A DNA stretch of 64,000 nucleotides from Rotaria macrura (GCA_900239685.1 OENT01000069.1:1-64000), one strand, 5' to 3'. Counted from the stretch's first letter, positions 22,160 through 36,300 are shown. Program-made: numbers and translations. Notes: generated by a model not told the origin, from the sequence alone.

Positions 22160-25100
22160 TCATGCTAACCTTGTATCCATCCATCCTTATCATATCTAAT
22201 TAAAATCAAACATGAGAAAATATCAGTTATCATACGTATAGGAATAAAACTTACGCACACGACCCCAAGTACTTTGATCAATGAAAATAGCAAGGTATCG
22301 ATTAATTATTTTCAATGGAAATGTGACTTACCTTGTTCATTCATAGAAATGATAGCTTAAAAACAACAAAAGACAATATGAGTTGGGAAATATAGAAATA
22401 TAACTTGCATAGGTGATTGGATGTTCTTCTATCTAAAAATAACATGTAAGCGCTCAGTTTTTCTGAATTATTGAAATGAGAATTGATTTTTCATTGATTA
22501 TTGGGATATCGTAATACAATGGAAAAGATAAAATCCGTTCTGAGAAATCGAAATTATGAATATAAAGATAAGATTGAAGACGTTTATTGATTTGCCGAGA
22601 ATAACTGTGCATGAATAAAATGTAATTTTGACACTAATGGTCATAATTATCCTCTCCCTCATGTATTCATTAGGCAGAATAGTTGGAAAGTGTGAGGGTA
22701 ACACAAGACTATCTCAGAAGATTAAAATGAGGACTGATTTCGAGGGGAAATGATGCATAGAAATAACAACATCTAATTCAGTAAGCTATAGGGAATATAT
22801 TTCTAGCTTTCTATCGAGCTGATAATCTCTACTACTGATCGAAAGGAAAATTAAAAAACCATTGTCAGCATCTTACGTGTTGTACTAGAATTGTTTTTCA
22901 TTTGATCACGATTTCTATATAAAATATACAAAAACAATTTTTCAAGTTTGAATATACTGTAGAATTTTACACAAGACTTTGAACACCAAGTTTGGCTTCC
23001 CAACATACCTCTTTTGAAATTCATAATGTATTAGAACCCTTTCAGTTTCCGAGAAAAGGCTTCGGAAACGAGAAAAGTAGTTTCACTTATCTAGTTCAGG
23101 TACCAATGCTATTTTTCCAGCAATAACAATCTCCTTGTGTTGACCTATCAAACAAGAAAAATATATAACCATCTGGGAGTTCAAGTACACATCACATCGG
23201 TATGTATATTATATATAAATCATAATATTGGTACAATTATGACCGTTCTGATACAACAAGATCATATGGTTTCGCTTATATGATAAATACTCTTGTTGCT
23301 CTATTCCTTTATCTTTCTCTTCGTTTTCTTTGTCTTTTATTTACATGACTGATGCCTTTTGAATCTGCCTTTATCGTTTTTCCTCTTTGTATATAGCTAT
23401 CAGTCTTTATGTTATCAACAACCAAGAAATTAAAGATATATGCATAGTTTATATATTTTAACCTTTACAGCGCCTTTCAACTATCCTATACTGTCGAAAT
23501 TCAACTATTTATGATAAAGAAAACCAAATAATGAAAGAGTTCCACGACGCAAATATCGTTATGGAAATCTGGCTAAAAAGTAAAAACTAATAAGGCGATA
23601 CATAGATAGTTAGTAAGAAAGAGAAGAATATATCATAAATGCAAAATATAATAATTAGCAATCATATTTCGAAACCCACCAGTGTTTAACTATTGTTTAC
23701 AATGAAGCAGCAACACAGTTATTGTTCTTTCTTCAAGGCCTTTTTAAACATGTTTTCCTTAGCAACATCAATATGTAATGTACAAATAAAAGAGAATGTT
23801 TTATTTGGCGGAATGAAAATTATTCGCCGTTTCTCTTCATAATACATTGTGTAGAAGTGTAGCAAAGACGATTTCATTTTATTATTCATAGTATTTCTGA
23901 GGTACGTATAGCTTGTTTCACACAAAACCAATCTACACACAGATAGAAATCATTATGTCATCGGGTAGTATCGATATTTCTTGTGACCAAGAAGAAAAGG
24001 CATCCCGTCTTAACTGTGATCTTCAAAATCATTCTCATAAAACCTCCAGTTACCCCTCCTGAAGTTCTAAAAGTTTTATTATTTATTGTTAACTAGACAC
24101 TCTAGTTGTGTCTGAAATCAGTTTCTTGATGAACCATATTTTTTAAGGAAAGACACAATTTAATGATTTTCAAGACAATACTAGAACTTCTCTTCGACTG
24201 AAATGTAAGCATGTTTGAAAATTTTTTATGCAGAGTGTGAAAATTTTAGTCGAGTAAAGTGTGAATAAAAATATTGTTGAAATGATGACTCATATTAACA
24301 CACAAATCGAATGTGTAGTAATTCTGAAATACCATGACTCGTGTGTTAAAATTGTTTTTCGTTTTTCCCTCCTATTTTTCTCCTTGCATCGGACAACATA
24401 ATTTTCTCTTTTCATGCGGACAAAATAACATGCACGCAAACATCATAATTTCACCAACCTTTATTCGATTATTGCAAGTAACTTTTGAAGAATAAGACAG
24501 AACGGTAAAAAATACAATCGTACTGGAAGGAGAAGAAAAGCTATGGAGGCGATCGTATCCTGTCAGAAATAGTCAGGAAATTAATCATCATACATACTCA
24601 TGTAGAAAGAATTAGAGTAGAAGTCAGATTAGAATCGATTGTACTCGACTTTGAATCAATATTGAATCGATTCAATTTTCTATTATCATTTTATTAATAT
24701 GGATGATTGCAGAGCACTAAACATGTCGTTTTTCACTAACTGCAAAACCTGTCATTCAGAAATCACATCTAGAGTGACTATGAAGGAAGACTAAAACGAT
24801 GTATCAAGTTCTTTTCAGTCTTTTGAGAACCTTCTCTATAACAGAATAGGTTTACTCCTTCTACGATCACAATTATGGAGGATGATTTTCTAGCAGATTC
24901 TGAAATGATGTTTGGTATTTTCGATTATTTTCAAGACAGCCATCTTGGGTGTAGTTGACAAAGTTTTCTTAACATTTTAATGTGCAGACACTTTTCTCAT
25001 GATGAAAGACCTTTCAAACAAAGATGTTGAGATAAGTGCCAAGGAAAGATTCATTTCGAGCTACGGTTCGTAGCGGTTGATGGTTGGATTAGTCGGGCGT

Positions 25101-25639
25101 GGTAGAATACATCTCGAGAAAATTACGTAGAACGATTTTCTTATTTTTAGTCGAGTGAGGGTCCCTAGATTTTTATGGTATATTATAGGTCGAGAAGACG
25201 ATTTCTTGTGGCTTATTACTGACACTTTTAAAATTGGTTTAGACCATCAGTCTTGTATGTGAATTGCTATTTTGATGGCGTGGAGTAGACCTTTTTGGCA
25301 TGAATCGTATTTAGGATGAATGTAGGTGGTTTAGAATCCAGTCCATGACTTTCATCCGCTAAAAATATATTGGTTTGGTGTGTTCAGTCAATTTTAGTCC
25401 TTGATTTAGTCATAGGTAATAACAAGAGAAGCTATTCGTTACTTTTATCAGATAACTTTTCAAAACTAGGAACTATGACTTCTATTGGATTGAATATTGT
25501 TGTTACATTATTCAATACGGTTAGGAGGGGCCAGATGATTCCGAATTTCAAAAATGAATCATTTGAAAGTATTCGATCGAAAAGGTATCCGCGATTCGTC
25601 GTTTTGAGAAGTTATCTCTAATACGGTACTGTAGTACAG
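22160..25639. other. gene-free stretch
   Basis: About 3.5 kb of AT-rich DNA with only short, featureless open frames. No repeat family or RNA gene was recognised. Confidence 0.45.
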
Positions 25640-26227
25640 ACTCTGTATTGATTTGCTCAATTCATATGAAGATTATTGTTCGGCAAGGTTGCTTTCGGTA
25701 TAATATACGATTAATTTTCTCGAAGTAAATGTTAAAGTGACGCGACTCCCATCTGTACTGCAGTTCGAGTGCACTGGTTTTGTTTTTGAGTTCACATATA
25801 CAGAGTTGTGAACATCTACATTTGCACACCTGGACCATGCCGTGGCAGTAAGATTAATAGCTACAGATTTCAAGGACATACAAGCGTCAATCCTGTGTTG
25901 GAACTGATGCGGTGACTATTCATGTGGTACTCAATCTCCATAAATCCATATTTTGCTTAATTTGCCCAAATGTCTTTCTACTATAGTATGAGAGCACCCA
26001 AGTCGCTCTGCTAAACACCGTAAAGTCAATCTAGAATCATTTTCAATAAGCTGCTTTAAAAAATTCATAGTCACCTCTAGGGATTGTCCGGAACGAGATA
26101 AATCGTCGAGTTTGATGTTACCATTCTTGAATCGATTAAACCAATGTTGCGCTGTACGGATGGAGGGTACACCCTTGTCCATCTCGCTGCATATGTTGCT
26201 TGTTGCTTGCGTTGCTTTGTGACTCAA
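25640..26227 (-). pseudogene. decayed mariner transposase fragment
   Basis: On the minus strand, 26227-25931 encodes the N-terminal helix-turn-helix pair of a Mos1/mauritiana-type mariner transposase: TAQHWFNRFKNGN, LSRSGQSLEV, ERLGCSHTIVERHLGKL. After a stop, a shifted frame continues with VPHE and RID, then a degraded piece of the catalytic domain (25879-25673) ending near TSRKLIVYYTES, the counterpart of the usual KGVVYYE. The catalytic D,D34D triad is not intact, and the last third is missing. No clear terminal inverted repeats were found. An old, inactive DNA transposon copy. Confidence 0.72.
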
Positions 26228-27381
26228 ACGGATTCATGAAGCAGAATCACTCACAGCCTTTAACGTGATATATTCATTTCTAATTCGAGATCAACGTTCA
26301 TATCCATATTTTGTTTTTTTTGTTCAAAAGATATTTGTTCTCCGTTTATATACCCTAAGTATGGAAACTTCGAGAACTTTCTTGACTGCTCTAGGAAATT
26401 TTGGAAAAAAGGCAAAAATTTTCTTGACAACTTAATATATATATGCACCTATAAGCTGTGTCAATCAATTTTAATATAGGGTCTAAAATAATATGCATTA
26501 TGTAAGAGTCGATTAAGGAATTATGATCCATTAAAAATCTATTAAACATATCACATATTTCGATTATAATTGATTTGTAAATTATTCAAATCAAGACAGT
26601 TGCAATTATAATTTGATTATAACCGATTAATAAATGAATTCTCTATTCCAAATAATAGTTTAGGAAGTTAAATAGTTTTCTTTGTTAGTTATTTTAAAAT
26701 ATTGTAGTAACGTTCATATATCACGTTAAAAACGTGCATCTATAATTGATTTTTACCCAAAAAAAGTTGATAAAATGAGATTTTTCTCCATTATTCAGGC
26801 ATCCCTATTTCTTTCTGCCAAAACTGTCAGTTGAAGCCAGTTCATCCTATTTAATGCAAGTGAAAGAATCTGCTGGAGCAGTGTCACTGAGTTTGTAAGT
26901 TTGGGAACTAATCCGATAATATAGATGAGACTAGAAGAGTTACAGCATATCTATTGGAATCACGAAAACAAAAACCCGTAAAAACTTCCACTGTTTTCTT
27001 TTGGATAAAATAGTTTCGTTGTAATAACAAGAGATACCATCTTTTCTCTAAAAATGATTTAAATGTCAATATCATAGATGTCGCGGAGGACTATATCAAA
27101 ATGGTTGATTAGAAATTTTTAATAGACTTCTTCAAGAAAGAATCTTTGAAATAAAAAGTATGCCAAACTTTCATTTTTCACCTCAGTTTCGGTTCGGTTC
27201 ATTTCGATTTTAAATAGCTTGAACCAATCCCACAATCACTCATAGAAAAGCATTTCAGATAAATGATCAGTCTTTCAATTAAGCCACTGGGATTACCAAA
27301 CGACTTTTATGCATAGTATTACGAAGAAAATGAACAGGAATTCTTGCTACATTCAAATATCTTTTTATTAATCGATATAGC
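26228..27381. other. gene-free stretch
   Basis: AT-rich flank between the mariner relic and the acyltransferase gene. No feature was recognised. Confidence 0.4.
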
Positions 27382-28743
27382 ATGGACTTCTGGCGTATCA
27401 AGGATGATTTCTATTCATTATTTAAACCTAGTAGTGATCATTTGAAACCTATTGACGGTTTGAGATCTTTGACATGTTTGATGCTTACTTACGGACATCT
27501 CGTTGGTTTTTTGGATCTCTTCATTCAACCTTATCCACATGAAGATTGGATCAACTATGTGGAAAGCATTTCATATTCACTGCTAGGTCTTCTAACCTAT
27601 TCTTTAGAAACGTTTTTCCTAATATCTGGTTTTCTCTTGACTAAAAAGTGTCTTTTCTATCTGGAAACCATGAAAAATAGAAATGATTTCATTAAACAGT
27701 ATCTAGTACACGTTCTCAAACGTGCTTGTCGATATTGGCCTGGTATTGCATTACTATGGTTGATGCTACTCTTACTCGGTGAACCAAAGGGAAACGTTTT
27801 GAGCGTATGGCTATTCTTTCAAAACTGTGCTGATATGAATAGTTGGTCCATTAGTATATTTCACCTATGGAGCGTCAGTCTTGATATGCAAATTCATATC
27901 ATTCTACCTTTGTTGCTATATGCCATTTATTCTTGTCGAAAATCACTATCTATGTACTATTCACTTTACATCCTGGTGATATTATCAATTATCTATTCTT
28001 TGATTGTCTTCAATCCTATTACAATGAATGTCTTCAAGCTCGCACCATTACAGAACTCGCTCGCATTAACACTGACCGAACTCAATAAAGATTGGATCGA
28101 ATCTAACTTTAACGTCACATTTCCATTCGTGCCTATGGATCCGAATCCATTAAAAGCATTTGTACAGAACATGTATTTACCGATGTTAAGTCGATATGGT
28201 AGCTTTATTATTGGAGGTTTATTAGCATTCAAATTAAAAGATGTCAAAAGCACTGAACACACTACTATTGACATAATGAAAAAGTACTGCTACTTCGGAT
28301 TCGTTTGGGTCTACCTGACAGGATTTGTGATACCACGTTCGAAATATTCGATCAGTGATTTAACATTGACGTTTACTATTTCTGTAAGTCGGCAAGTCTT
28401 CTCAATATGTATTGCATTCCTATTGTTCTCTGCTCTCTGTCCGAGTTCGCATCGATATCATAGTTCATGTATGAAACAAATTCTATCATGGCGAATATGG
28501 TCACCGATAGCAACACTTAGTTATCTTTTATACGTTCTTCATTACAGAATTGCTTTGGAACTAGTGATGAGTGCCCATTGGTTCACTTTAGAAAGGTACT
28601 CCATCAGCCTAGCAGCTCTACTATATTTGGCTGTTGTTATCAGTATTTGTTTACTGATCAGTTGTGTGTGGTACATTTTAGTTGAACAACCTTTTCAACG
28701 AATGGTCCATCTCATTTTTTCACGTAAAACTCACATCAATTAA
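27382..28743 (+). CDS. acyltransferase-3 / NRF-6-like integral membrane protein
   Basis: A 453-residue multi-pass membrane protein of the acyltransferase-3 family, which moves acyl groups to lipids, sugars or other acceptors across a membrane. The family opening is clear: LKPIDGLRSLTCLMLTYGHLVGF contains the conserved I-D-G-x-R and active-site-type His. Next come ETFFLISGFLLTKK, the R-x-x-R-x-x-P-like KRACRYWPG, and about ten hydrophobic segments. A C-terminal YLLYVLHY and the terminal EQPF motif (VEQPFQRM) are also present. It lacks the N-terminal cysteine-rich NRF domain of nematode NRF-6 and begins directly at the catalytic membrane domain. Intronless, ATG at 27382 with a stop at 28743. 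Animals and bacteria both carry this family, so origin is unclear. Substrate unknown. Confidence 0.88.
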   Translation: MDFWRIKDDFYSLFKPSSDHLKPIDGLRSLTCLMLTYGHLVGFLDLFIQPYPHEDWINYVESISYSLLGLLTYSLETFFLISGFLLTKKCLFYLETMKNRNDFIKQYLVHVLKRACRYWPGIALLWLMLLLLGEPKGNVLSVWLFFQNCADMNSWSISIFHLWSVSLDMQIHIILPLLLYAIYSCRKSLSMYYSLYILVILSIIYSLIVFNPITMNVFKLAPLQNSLALTLTELNKDWIESNFNVTFPFVPMDPNPLKAFVQNMYLPMLSRYGSFIIGGLLAFKLKDVKSTEHTTIDIMKKYCYFGFVWVYLTGFVIPRSKYSISDLTLTFTISVSRQVFSICIAFLLFSALCPSSHRYHSSCMKQILSWRIWSPIATLSYLLYVLHYRIALELVMSAHWFTLERYSISLAALLYLAVVISICLLISCVWYILVEQPFQRMVHLIFSRKTHIN

Positions 28744-30429
28744 TCAGTTTCATGTAAACTTACTATCGCTAATTTTATAAAGTTGTTTTTATCCGACTTT
28801 GAAAAAGTTTCATGCAATCATTTAAATGAAACTAAATATTCTTCAGAAAAGTCATCAACAGCTTTTCTTAACAAAATCTCATAGTATTGCATATTAGAGA
28901 TACCATATAATTAATCTCATGAACTTTTGAAATAAAAATATCTGAAATCATCATTTTAAAAATGTTATGTGACACATCTATCTGCAACGATTGTACTCCG
29001 AATAGCTGATTTTCCTTCAAAATCTTTTTAATTTTTCAGGTTTATTTATTAGGTAAGCCTTGTCAAACAAGATAACTGAGTGTGAATGATAAAATTGAAT
29101 GTGCTTGCTAAGAAAAAAAAACAAATTCTACGCTTAGAAATTTCATCACAAATGTCAAAACCCACGTTTCATGGCAGTACGATTGGATTCGCCAATGGAT
29201 GTTACGCCCGTATAACTTAAGTCTAATTAACTAATTTTGATGCCCTAAGCGAAGAAAAGCATAACAAACTTTAGTTTGTAAGCCAATTATTATTGATTTC
29301 TTTGTTCATCCCTACTCAATTGAATATTCAAATTCATGTTGAAATGTGTCAACCATGTTTTTATTTCTCCAGTTCAAGTAATTTTTACTGCATAGCTGAA
29401 AAATTATGCTTCGATTACAATCATGCTAATCGTAATAACTGCTTTTTCGTATGTAATAGTTGTAAACCATGATTATTTTATTTCGGTTTTTAATTAGTAT
29501 TTTCATGTTTCGTCTTGCTTTCCGTGCTTTAAAACGTCGAATCATACCGTCAAATACTTTTCGCTGCAGTAAAAGAGGGTATCCACTATTTACTGCTTAC
29601 ACTCGACTTCCATTAGTCATCAACAGCACTTTCCAATACTATAAATGTCGTAACAGGGATGCGACTATTCTGTAGTCTCAATGGACGCTGATGTGCCGTA
29701 ACAAATAGGATATATACAAATTATCTGATTGGACGGCTTCCCACACTGGAATCTGTCATCATGATTAGCACATTAATTGTTTTGCACCGGCGTTGGATAT
29801 TTGACATGATAGTGGTAATGAGCTGAAAAACATGCTGCATGCTTTCGATGAAACTCATGAACAATAATGGATTTAGACGACATTTAGCAGAAACAATTTT
29901 ATCATGTTTTATCTGAACTGTTCGATTACCCCTGAAGTACGCATCGTAGTAGTGTGGGCACGAGACTTAATATAATCTATTATTCACATGAAAATATTAG
30001 AATTAAACCATGGTGCACTGAAAAACATTCCGATGCTTGAAAAGAATCCTAATCCATTTCCCGCTGTCTTATGAATCTAGGAAACATTTCTGGAATTCAG
30101 AAAACTGAAATTGAGCCTCTTTTGAAATCCAAGGAACTTTGGATGGGTTTATTAGATCTGTACGACTATCAAAATGGGTTAGAAATATTTTCAATTTTTA
30201 CATGGTACCTTCTTTTTCTCTGTTTGACTACAGATCACCGCAGTCAGAAGAAAGTCGTTGAAGAGCTTTCCATCATTTTCATTTGTTTTTTCGTCATCAT
30301 ATGAAACCAATTGATGAAGGATGTTTAAATCTGCACCGTAGGTAAGCATAGAAGAAGCAGCAATTAGTTCTATGTGAAGGGCAGCCAATCTCGCAATCCC
30401 CTTACTACTTCACTGATTAATCGATATAT
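28744..30429. other. gene-free stretch
   Basis: No confident gene. A 68-codon frame at 29469-29675 begins with a hydrophobic stretch (MIILFRFLISIFMF) but has no further support. Confidence 0.4.
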
Positions 30430-31913
30430 ACCTCTGAAAAATTAAACGTTCCTCTCTTTTTTGAGGATATTGTTATTAAATGAACATATTTTGTGAAAAG
30501 TAACGACGTATTCTGAAAGCCCGTGAAATTTTACATCATCCTGCACATTTAGATTTTTAGTCGGATCGATATATAGTTAAATTATCCCAATCAAATGAGC
30601 ACACCTTTCGCATCTCATTTCTACACACTAAATACAATCGTTGATATCTCGCATAGTTTTTCAACATTGCTTGGGTGTTAAAAAAAGGCTTTAGACTAAG
30701 CAATCACATATTCTAATAGATCTTGAAACACTCTATCAGCCCATAAATCTGTCTGTTTTCTTACATTTATCTCTTAAACGATAGTTAAAAATAGTGAATG
30801 TAATCACAATTGAAAAATACTAAAATTTTACTACTTTTTTTCTTCATTTTAAATTGGTTTTCTGAATCAAATGAACATTACGGAAAGAAATTATAGCAAC
30901 CGATAGTGCTTAAAATTCTCTATCAATCTATCTATTTTTATGCAAATTTAAGTTATTTTTGTATCACTTATCGGTGGATGACCACGTCCATCTCGTTCTG
31001 TAACATGACCTGTTTCGTCATATAATCGTAGAATTCTACGTACAGTTGGAATTGAACAATCAATAATAACATCTACCTAAGATGGAAGTACGTTTTGATC
31101 AAGATATAATCAAATTAATCACCATTGATTAGGAACAGATAAATGCCCAATCACTAATAGAGAATTATTTTGGAAGAAAACCAAAAGTATCAAACAAAAT
31201 GTGTACTTCTGTCTCACGTAATTGACTCTGTCTAGCCAAGTGGACGTGGTCGAGAAAAAGAATTTACCGTGATAACAGAAAGACTGAAAAAAAGTGTAAC
31301 GTATTGTTCATAAGTCTTTCTAATGAAGAGCGACAAATCATGTTGTAGAGAAAAATGAAGTTTTGTGAGGTGCTAACAAGAAACAACTCTACATAAAAAT
31401 ACACAGGTTAATTAAAGAGTTTTTACACTATTGGTTGGTTTAATTTCGTTTGTTGTATTCATTTAATTTTGAAAACCGGTTTAGAAAAACAGAGAGAAAA
31501 AACGTGAAAAAGGCAGAGTTTTAGTGGTTGTCAACTATACTCGCATTCACTATTTTTTAACTATCGTTTAAGAGATAAATGTAAGAAAACAGACAGATTT
31601 ATGGGCTGATAGAGTGTTTCAAGATCTATTAGAATATGTGATTGCTTAGTCTAAAGCCTTTTTTTAACACCCAAGCAATGTTGAAAAACTATGCGAGATA
31701 TCAACGATTGTATTTAGTGTGTAGAAATGAGATGCGAAAGGTGTGCTCATTTGATTGGGATAATTTAACTATATATCGATCCGACTAAAAATCTAAATGT
31801 GCAGGATGATGTAAAATTTCACGGGCTTTCAGAATACGTCGTTACTTTTCACAAAATATGTTCATTTAATAACAATATCCTCAAAAAAGAGAGGAACGTT
31901 AATTTTTTCCTGG
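30430..31913. mobile_element. Tc1/mariner-like relic with 370-bp terminal inverted repeats
   Basis: About 370 bp at 30430-30800 is repeated, inverted and nearly identical, at 31544-31913. The centre is only about 740 bp. Its minus strand at 30972-31055 reads TVRRILRLYDETGHV followed by an RDGRGHPP hinge, the second helix-turn-helix and GRPR-like motif of Tc1/IS630 transposases. On the plus strand near 31235, SGRGREKEFT looks like a related hinge in the opposite direction. No catalytic domain remains. The element is a non-autonomous derivative. The near identity of the arms means either recent activity or arm-to-arm conversion. The outer ends sit in TATATA-rich DNA, so exact boundaries are uncertain by a few bases. 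Confidence 0.75.
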
Positions 31914-33375
31914 GATGTATATATATGTGTCATAAAGAATGAAAATCTTATCGATTGCAAGTATTTTCTTTCTGAAATCGTTCTTTCATGTTCATCTTTC
32001 CGATAAAAAGGAACCTACCTTGACTAATGTTAGCATTAGAAATAGAGCCAAATACAGTTTTTTTCTGCGCATATTATTTCTCTACTTAGCCGCCATAATG
32101 ATTCCATTAGATTCACAAATAAAATTGCTACAAAAATGAGTACTAGTTTTAGCAGTTGATGTAGGCTGGTGAAACTGAAGATTGGAATGTGAGTGTGATT
32201 GTGAGAATGATGATGCACGTAGACTGTAGATGTTAATAGGAAATTGGAGGTGCTTTTGTACTGACATGGTTGCGTTTAAGCTGAGTGATCAACACCTTTC
32301 TTTCAAATAGCAATAGCTCTGATTCCATACATACTTCTCTCATTCATCGTTTGTCCGACTGTCAAACAGATTGCAATGTAAAAAGAGTACAATACTTGTC
32401 AAAGCTAAATCAGATTTAGTATTAGCCACATGAGAATTCAGCCGATATGCATTATAGCATTGAAAGTTGGAGGTGAAATTCGACTGGAATTCTGAAGACA
32501 AATACTGTTTCTAATTATCAATTTTCAATGCATACTGCAGAAAAACTAATCAATAGGAGTTTGAAAAGATTTAGTATTTCAGCTTTTTCAAAACTACGAA
32601 AATACGAAGATAAACTAATTCATAATTACTAGTGGATAAGATCAATAATAATCATTGGATGTTTCTATCCAATATTTAGCTCAGTGGAGTTGCGATTATT
32701 TTACTAATACTATTTTTGTATTTTTGCAGGTATAACAGGAAATTTTAACATGCATGAAGAAAAACAGACAGGCTCAAATGGCACCAGTATGGTTCTTGCT
32801 AAGAACTTTGTTGATATACATGGAATCTAGATACACGATACGCTGAATCAATCATATTTCACGGCTTACAATTTTTGAGATCATGCTACGTCCCAGTTTA
32901 CATCTATTGGAATCCATTTAAGGCATCACGGTAATCATCTGAGTATCGGCCCTTCCATTATGCATATTTGGGCCGTGAAAAGATCGTACAAATGTCGTTC
33001 ATACGAAAGGGAAAAAGAAACATGCAGACAAAGATATAACATTTTCTTTCTATAGACTCCTAAAAATAAGAACTTTTGAGGTTATAGACCTACAAGATTA
33101 AGTATGTCTTCGTGAACGATGAATGTAGGAGCAGATTCCAAATTAAATCATACTTTGGATAATTATGTTTCTGTTAAAATTCAGTTTCCAAAACTGTGTA
33201 TTCTGTGCATCCCCAACTGTGTTATTTTGATTTTCAAAATTTTTTCATTAGGAACAATTGAAGGATCATAGACACACATATTATTGTTCATTTATGTTTT
33301 CTATTCAATACAAAAGAATATATTGTGTACGCTTTTTCTTAGTGCATGCATCCGGGTTCGTTTTTTTAATAAAGG
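31914..33375. other. gene-free stretch downstream of the UGT
   Basis: AT-rich DNA with no supported coding region. It contains the 3' flank of the minus-strand UGT. Confidence 0.4.
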
Positions 33376-36300
33376 TTACGAAGTTTTTTCCTTGAGCGGT
33401 CTTTCTAATTGCCGTGAACACAAATGATGACAACAGCGTGTTATAAGCCATGTAGATCCAATAAATATCAGTAACCAAATAGCAAAAACATCGACATTGT
33501 AGTATGCATACCATGCAAAGGAATTTTCGATGGGTAGGAACGATCGAATTCCTTGTTCAGTGACTATTTCAATCAAGTCTACAGCCCTTTCGACACCTCC
33601 GTGCCACTTCAGCATTCTTTGTAATCGTGTTATATTCTCCGCTCGCAATGCTTTTTCATCATTTTTCAACATCATGTTAACAGTATTTCTCAAGTCTTCA
33701 GATGTAAATTTCAGCTTATTCAACCATTTGCCAACGCCAGCATCTTCTAGTCGTTGTGCAATATCTTGTTGATCACCAACGATCGGTATGCAGAGAATAG
33801 GTGTGCCTAACCATATACTTTCGTATGCACTATTAATACCACAGTGAGAGACGAACAAATACACTTTTGGATGCGCTAGAAAGCCAAGCGTTGATGAAAT
33901 CCATCGGACAAACCGAATGTTTGATGGTGCTTCCGACGTTAATAGACGCTGTTGATCGATTTTCCATATAATACGATACTGATCGATCGATTTCAGTGCT
34001 AGAACTGTGTATTTCATTCGTAATTAATAATCATTCTTCAAAGTCTAGTAGTTCGTCCGGAATAGATTTAGTAAAGTGCATAAATAGAGACGGAAAAGAT
34101 TCATAGAATTATAACCCGTTTAGATCGGTATTTGTAATTCAAACGGTGTCATGTCAAAAATTTACAATGAAAACGGTACTGGGGATGGGGAACACCACAA
34201 TTCGATGAATATCAATTTATAGAAACTAGTAATTAAAGAATTAGCCCTAGTCGAACATCTTGTAAGCAAGATCTTGAAATTTAGGGACCGGTAAGCAAGA
34301 TCTTATCAAGATCTTGAAAAGATTATTTTTATGTATATATCTTTGTTGCATCAGATATATCTGTGCCTAAGATCTTGGCAAAAATTATGGACAAGATATC
34401 GGTTACTATTATCTTCTCACAAGATCTTGAATAAAACAAAAAGCGACATCATTCGTATATTTAGATGCTGGCTAGTAGCCATTCACTGTTCTGTTATGCA
34501 TATGCAGTCGTATATAAACAACATGGTTGGCCCTAGAAAACATACATTTTCAAAATAGTCTTTTCAATACTATTTCTCGATTATTAATTATTCGAGAACA
34601 TGCTGATCTCGATCGATGATTGGGAGAGGATTGCCCTGAATTGGTCTCACGGAGATCCAACCAGCGCAATGCTAGTCAAGTCCCAAGATTTGACTTGCAT
34701 GAATTGTTTTAGAGAGAATAAATAAATTGAAAATAATTTAAAAAAATATCATAATATATTTGTACAGAAAAACATGAAAAATGCGCTGCACTTTAGGTTT
34801 GAACCACATTTTCAGAATGGACTGTACATGGTGTCGCAAATCACGACACATGTGACACGTTTAATCTTAGTACATATCCAAGATATTATAGATTGGTACC
34901 TAAGATCTTACATATCTGTGCTCAAGATCTTGCACATCTGTACCCAAGATCTTACACATGTGTACCCAAGATCTGTAATAAGATCTTGGTGCAAGATAAT
35001 ACAATTATCTTGTACCTAAATTTTCAAGATCTGTTCACTTATCTGTACGCAAGATCTTGGCCAAGATCTTGCTTACAAGATGTTCGACTAGGGAGGTCGA
35101 TTGTAGATTATACAAAATGAATAATAGAAACCAATCTTTGTTTCACACAGTGCTGCTCAGCGTCATAATATTCTGATTACCTATTGGTGTCACCAATATT
35201 ACATACTAACAATAGTTGCCTATTTTTTCACACAAGAAAAGAACGATGGACTACACGTATTTCTATGGTTTGATTATGATGTGCATAATTATACCCTGTA
35301 ATTTCCTTTGGTGAAAAAGTCATTTATTTTGGTTGATATTCATCAGGTATTCATAGTTCTGTAAAAATTCATGTAAACGGTTTTTAGTTAAATACCTATT
35401 ATAGTCTACACTCTGGTGTATAGAGGAACTGTTTGTGGTTGTGCAGCAATGATTGTGAGTATGTATTACTTTCATCTACCTTCTCGCTTGTTTTTTATTT
35501 TGTATATGATTGTAATTTATTTATTCATTGGTACTAGTGCTTTATGGACTAGGGCACGATCCTTATCTTGATGCTATTTTGAAAGATTGCAGTTAAGTAA
35601 ATTTAACTTGAAGATTCATTATTATTATGTAAAATCGGCGACCCCGATGACTAATCAGAGTAATGTAAAGTCGAGCAGCAATTTGTAAAACAAACATTTT
35701 TTTCTATTATTCATTTTCCATAATCTTCGGTCGACTTTGATGTTGTCAAAGAAAGAAGTAAGTTAGGTTGTAAAATTGTTTTATACTAATAGACAATTCT
35801 CAACATTTCAAGGATGTAAACAAAACGGGAATGATGGAAACCCAGGGCAACAGTATGTCTTCTATTATGAATTAATTCATATTTGTAATTGAAAATACGT
35901 AGACTTTTTCCCAAAGAAAAGCTTTTAAGAGCTGATAGATCACCCTTGACTACTGAGGAGTACTGCTACTATGAAACACTATCGGTGGCATTTTTTCAGA
36001 TTTGTCTCTCATGCAATTGAAACAATACCAATAAGGTACGTTGCTGTCGGATTAAAGGTATTCTCAAGATGAAGTTAAAAAAGAATTCATCAGCCCTAAT
36101 TTTATAGCCCAGGAGAATCGTTCCTGCAGTCGGATCTGTGCGGATTCACGACAGTAGCTTGATCCAATTTGATGTGAATTTCTATAAAACTGATGCATTC
36201 CCATAGGAATCCGGGTTGTGGATCGATACTCGGATCCATAGTATTTCGATCCAATCATGTCTTAATGTCGGATCCTATACAACCTGTCAGAGGGCCTTTG

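Noticed and set aside
34245-34250. piggyBac assignment from the CCCTAG terminus
   Set aside because: piggyBac requires TTAA duplications; flanks here are AG, and sister elements have TT, TA or TC.
34245-35093. Possible CRISPR-like or satellite array because of spaced AAGATCTT motifs
   Set aside because: Spacing is irregular, motifs occur in both orientations, and the block has terminal inverted repeats with a target duplication, so it is a mobile element.
34774-35120. Repetitive peptides such as CAQDLAHLYPRS
   Set aside because: Translation of AAGATCTT arm repeats of a transposon-derived element.
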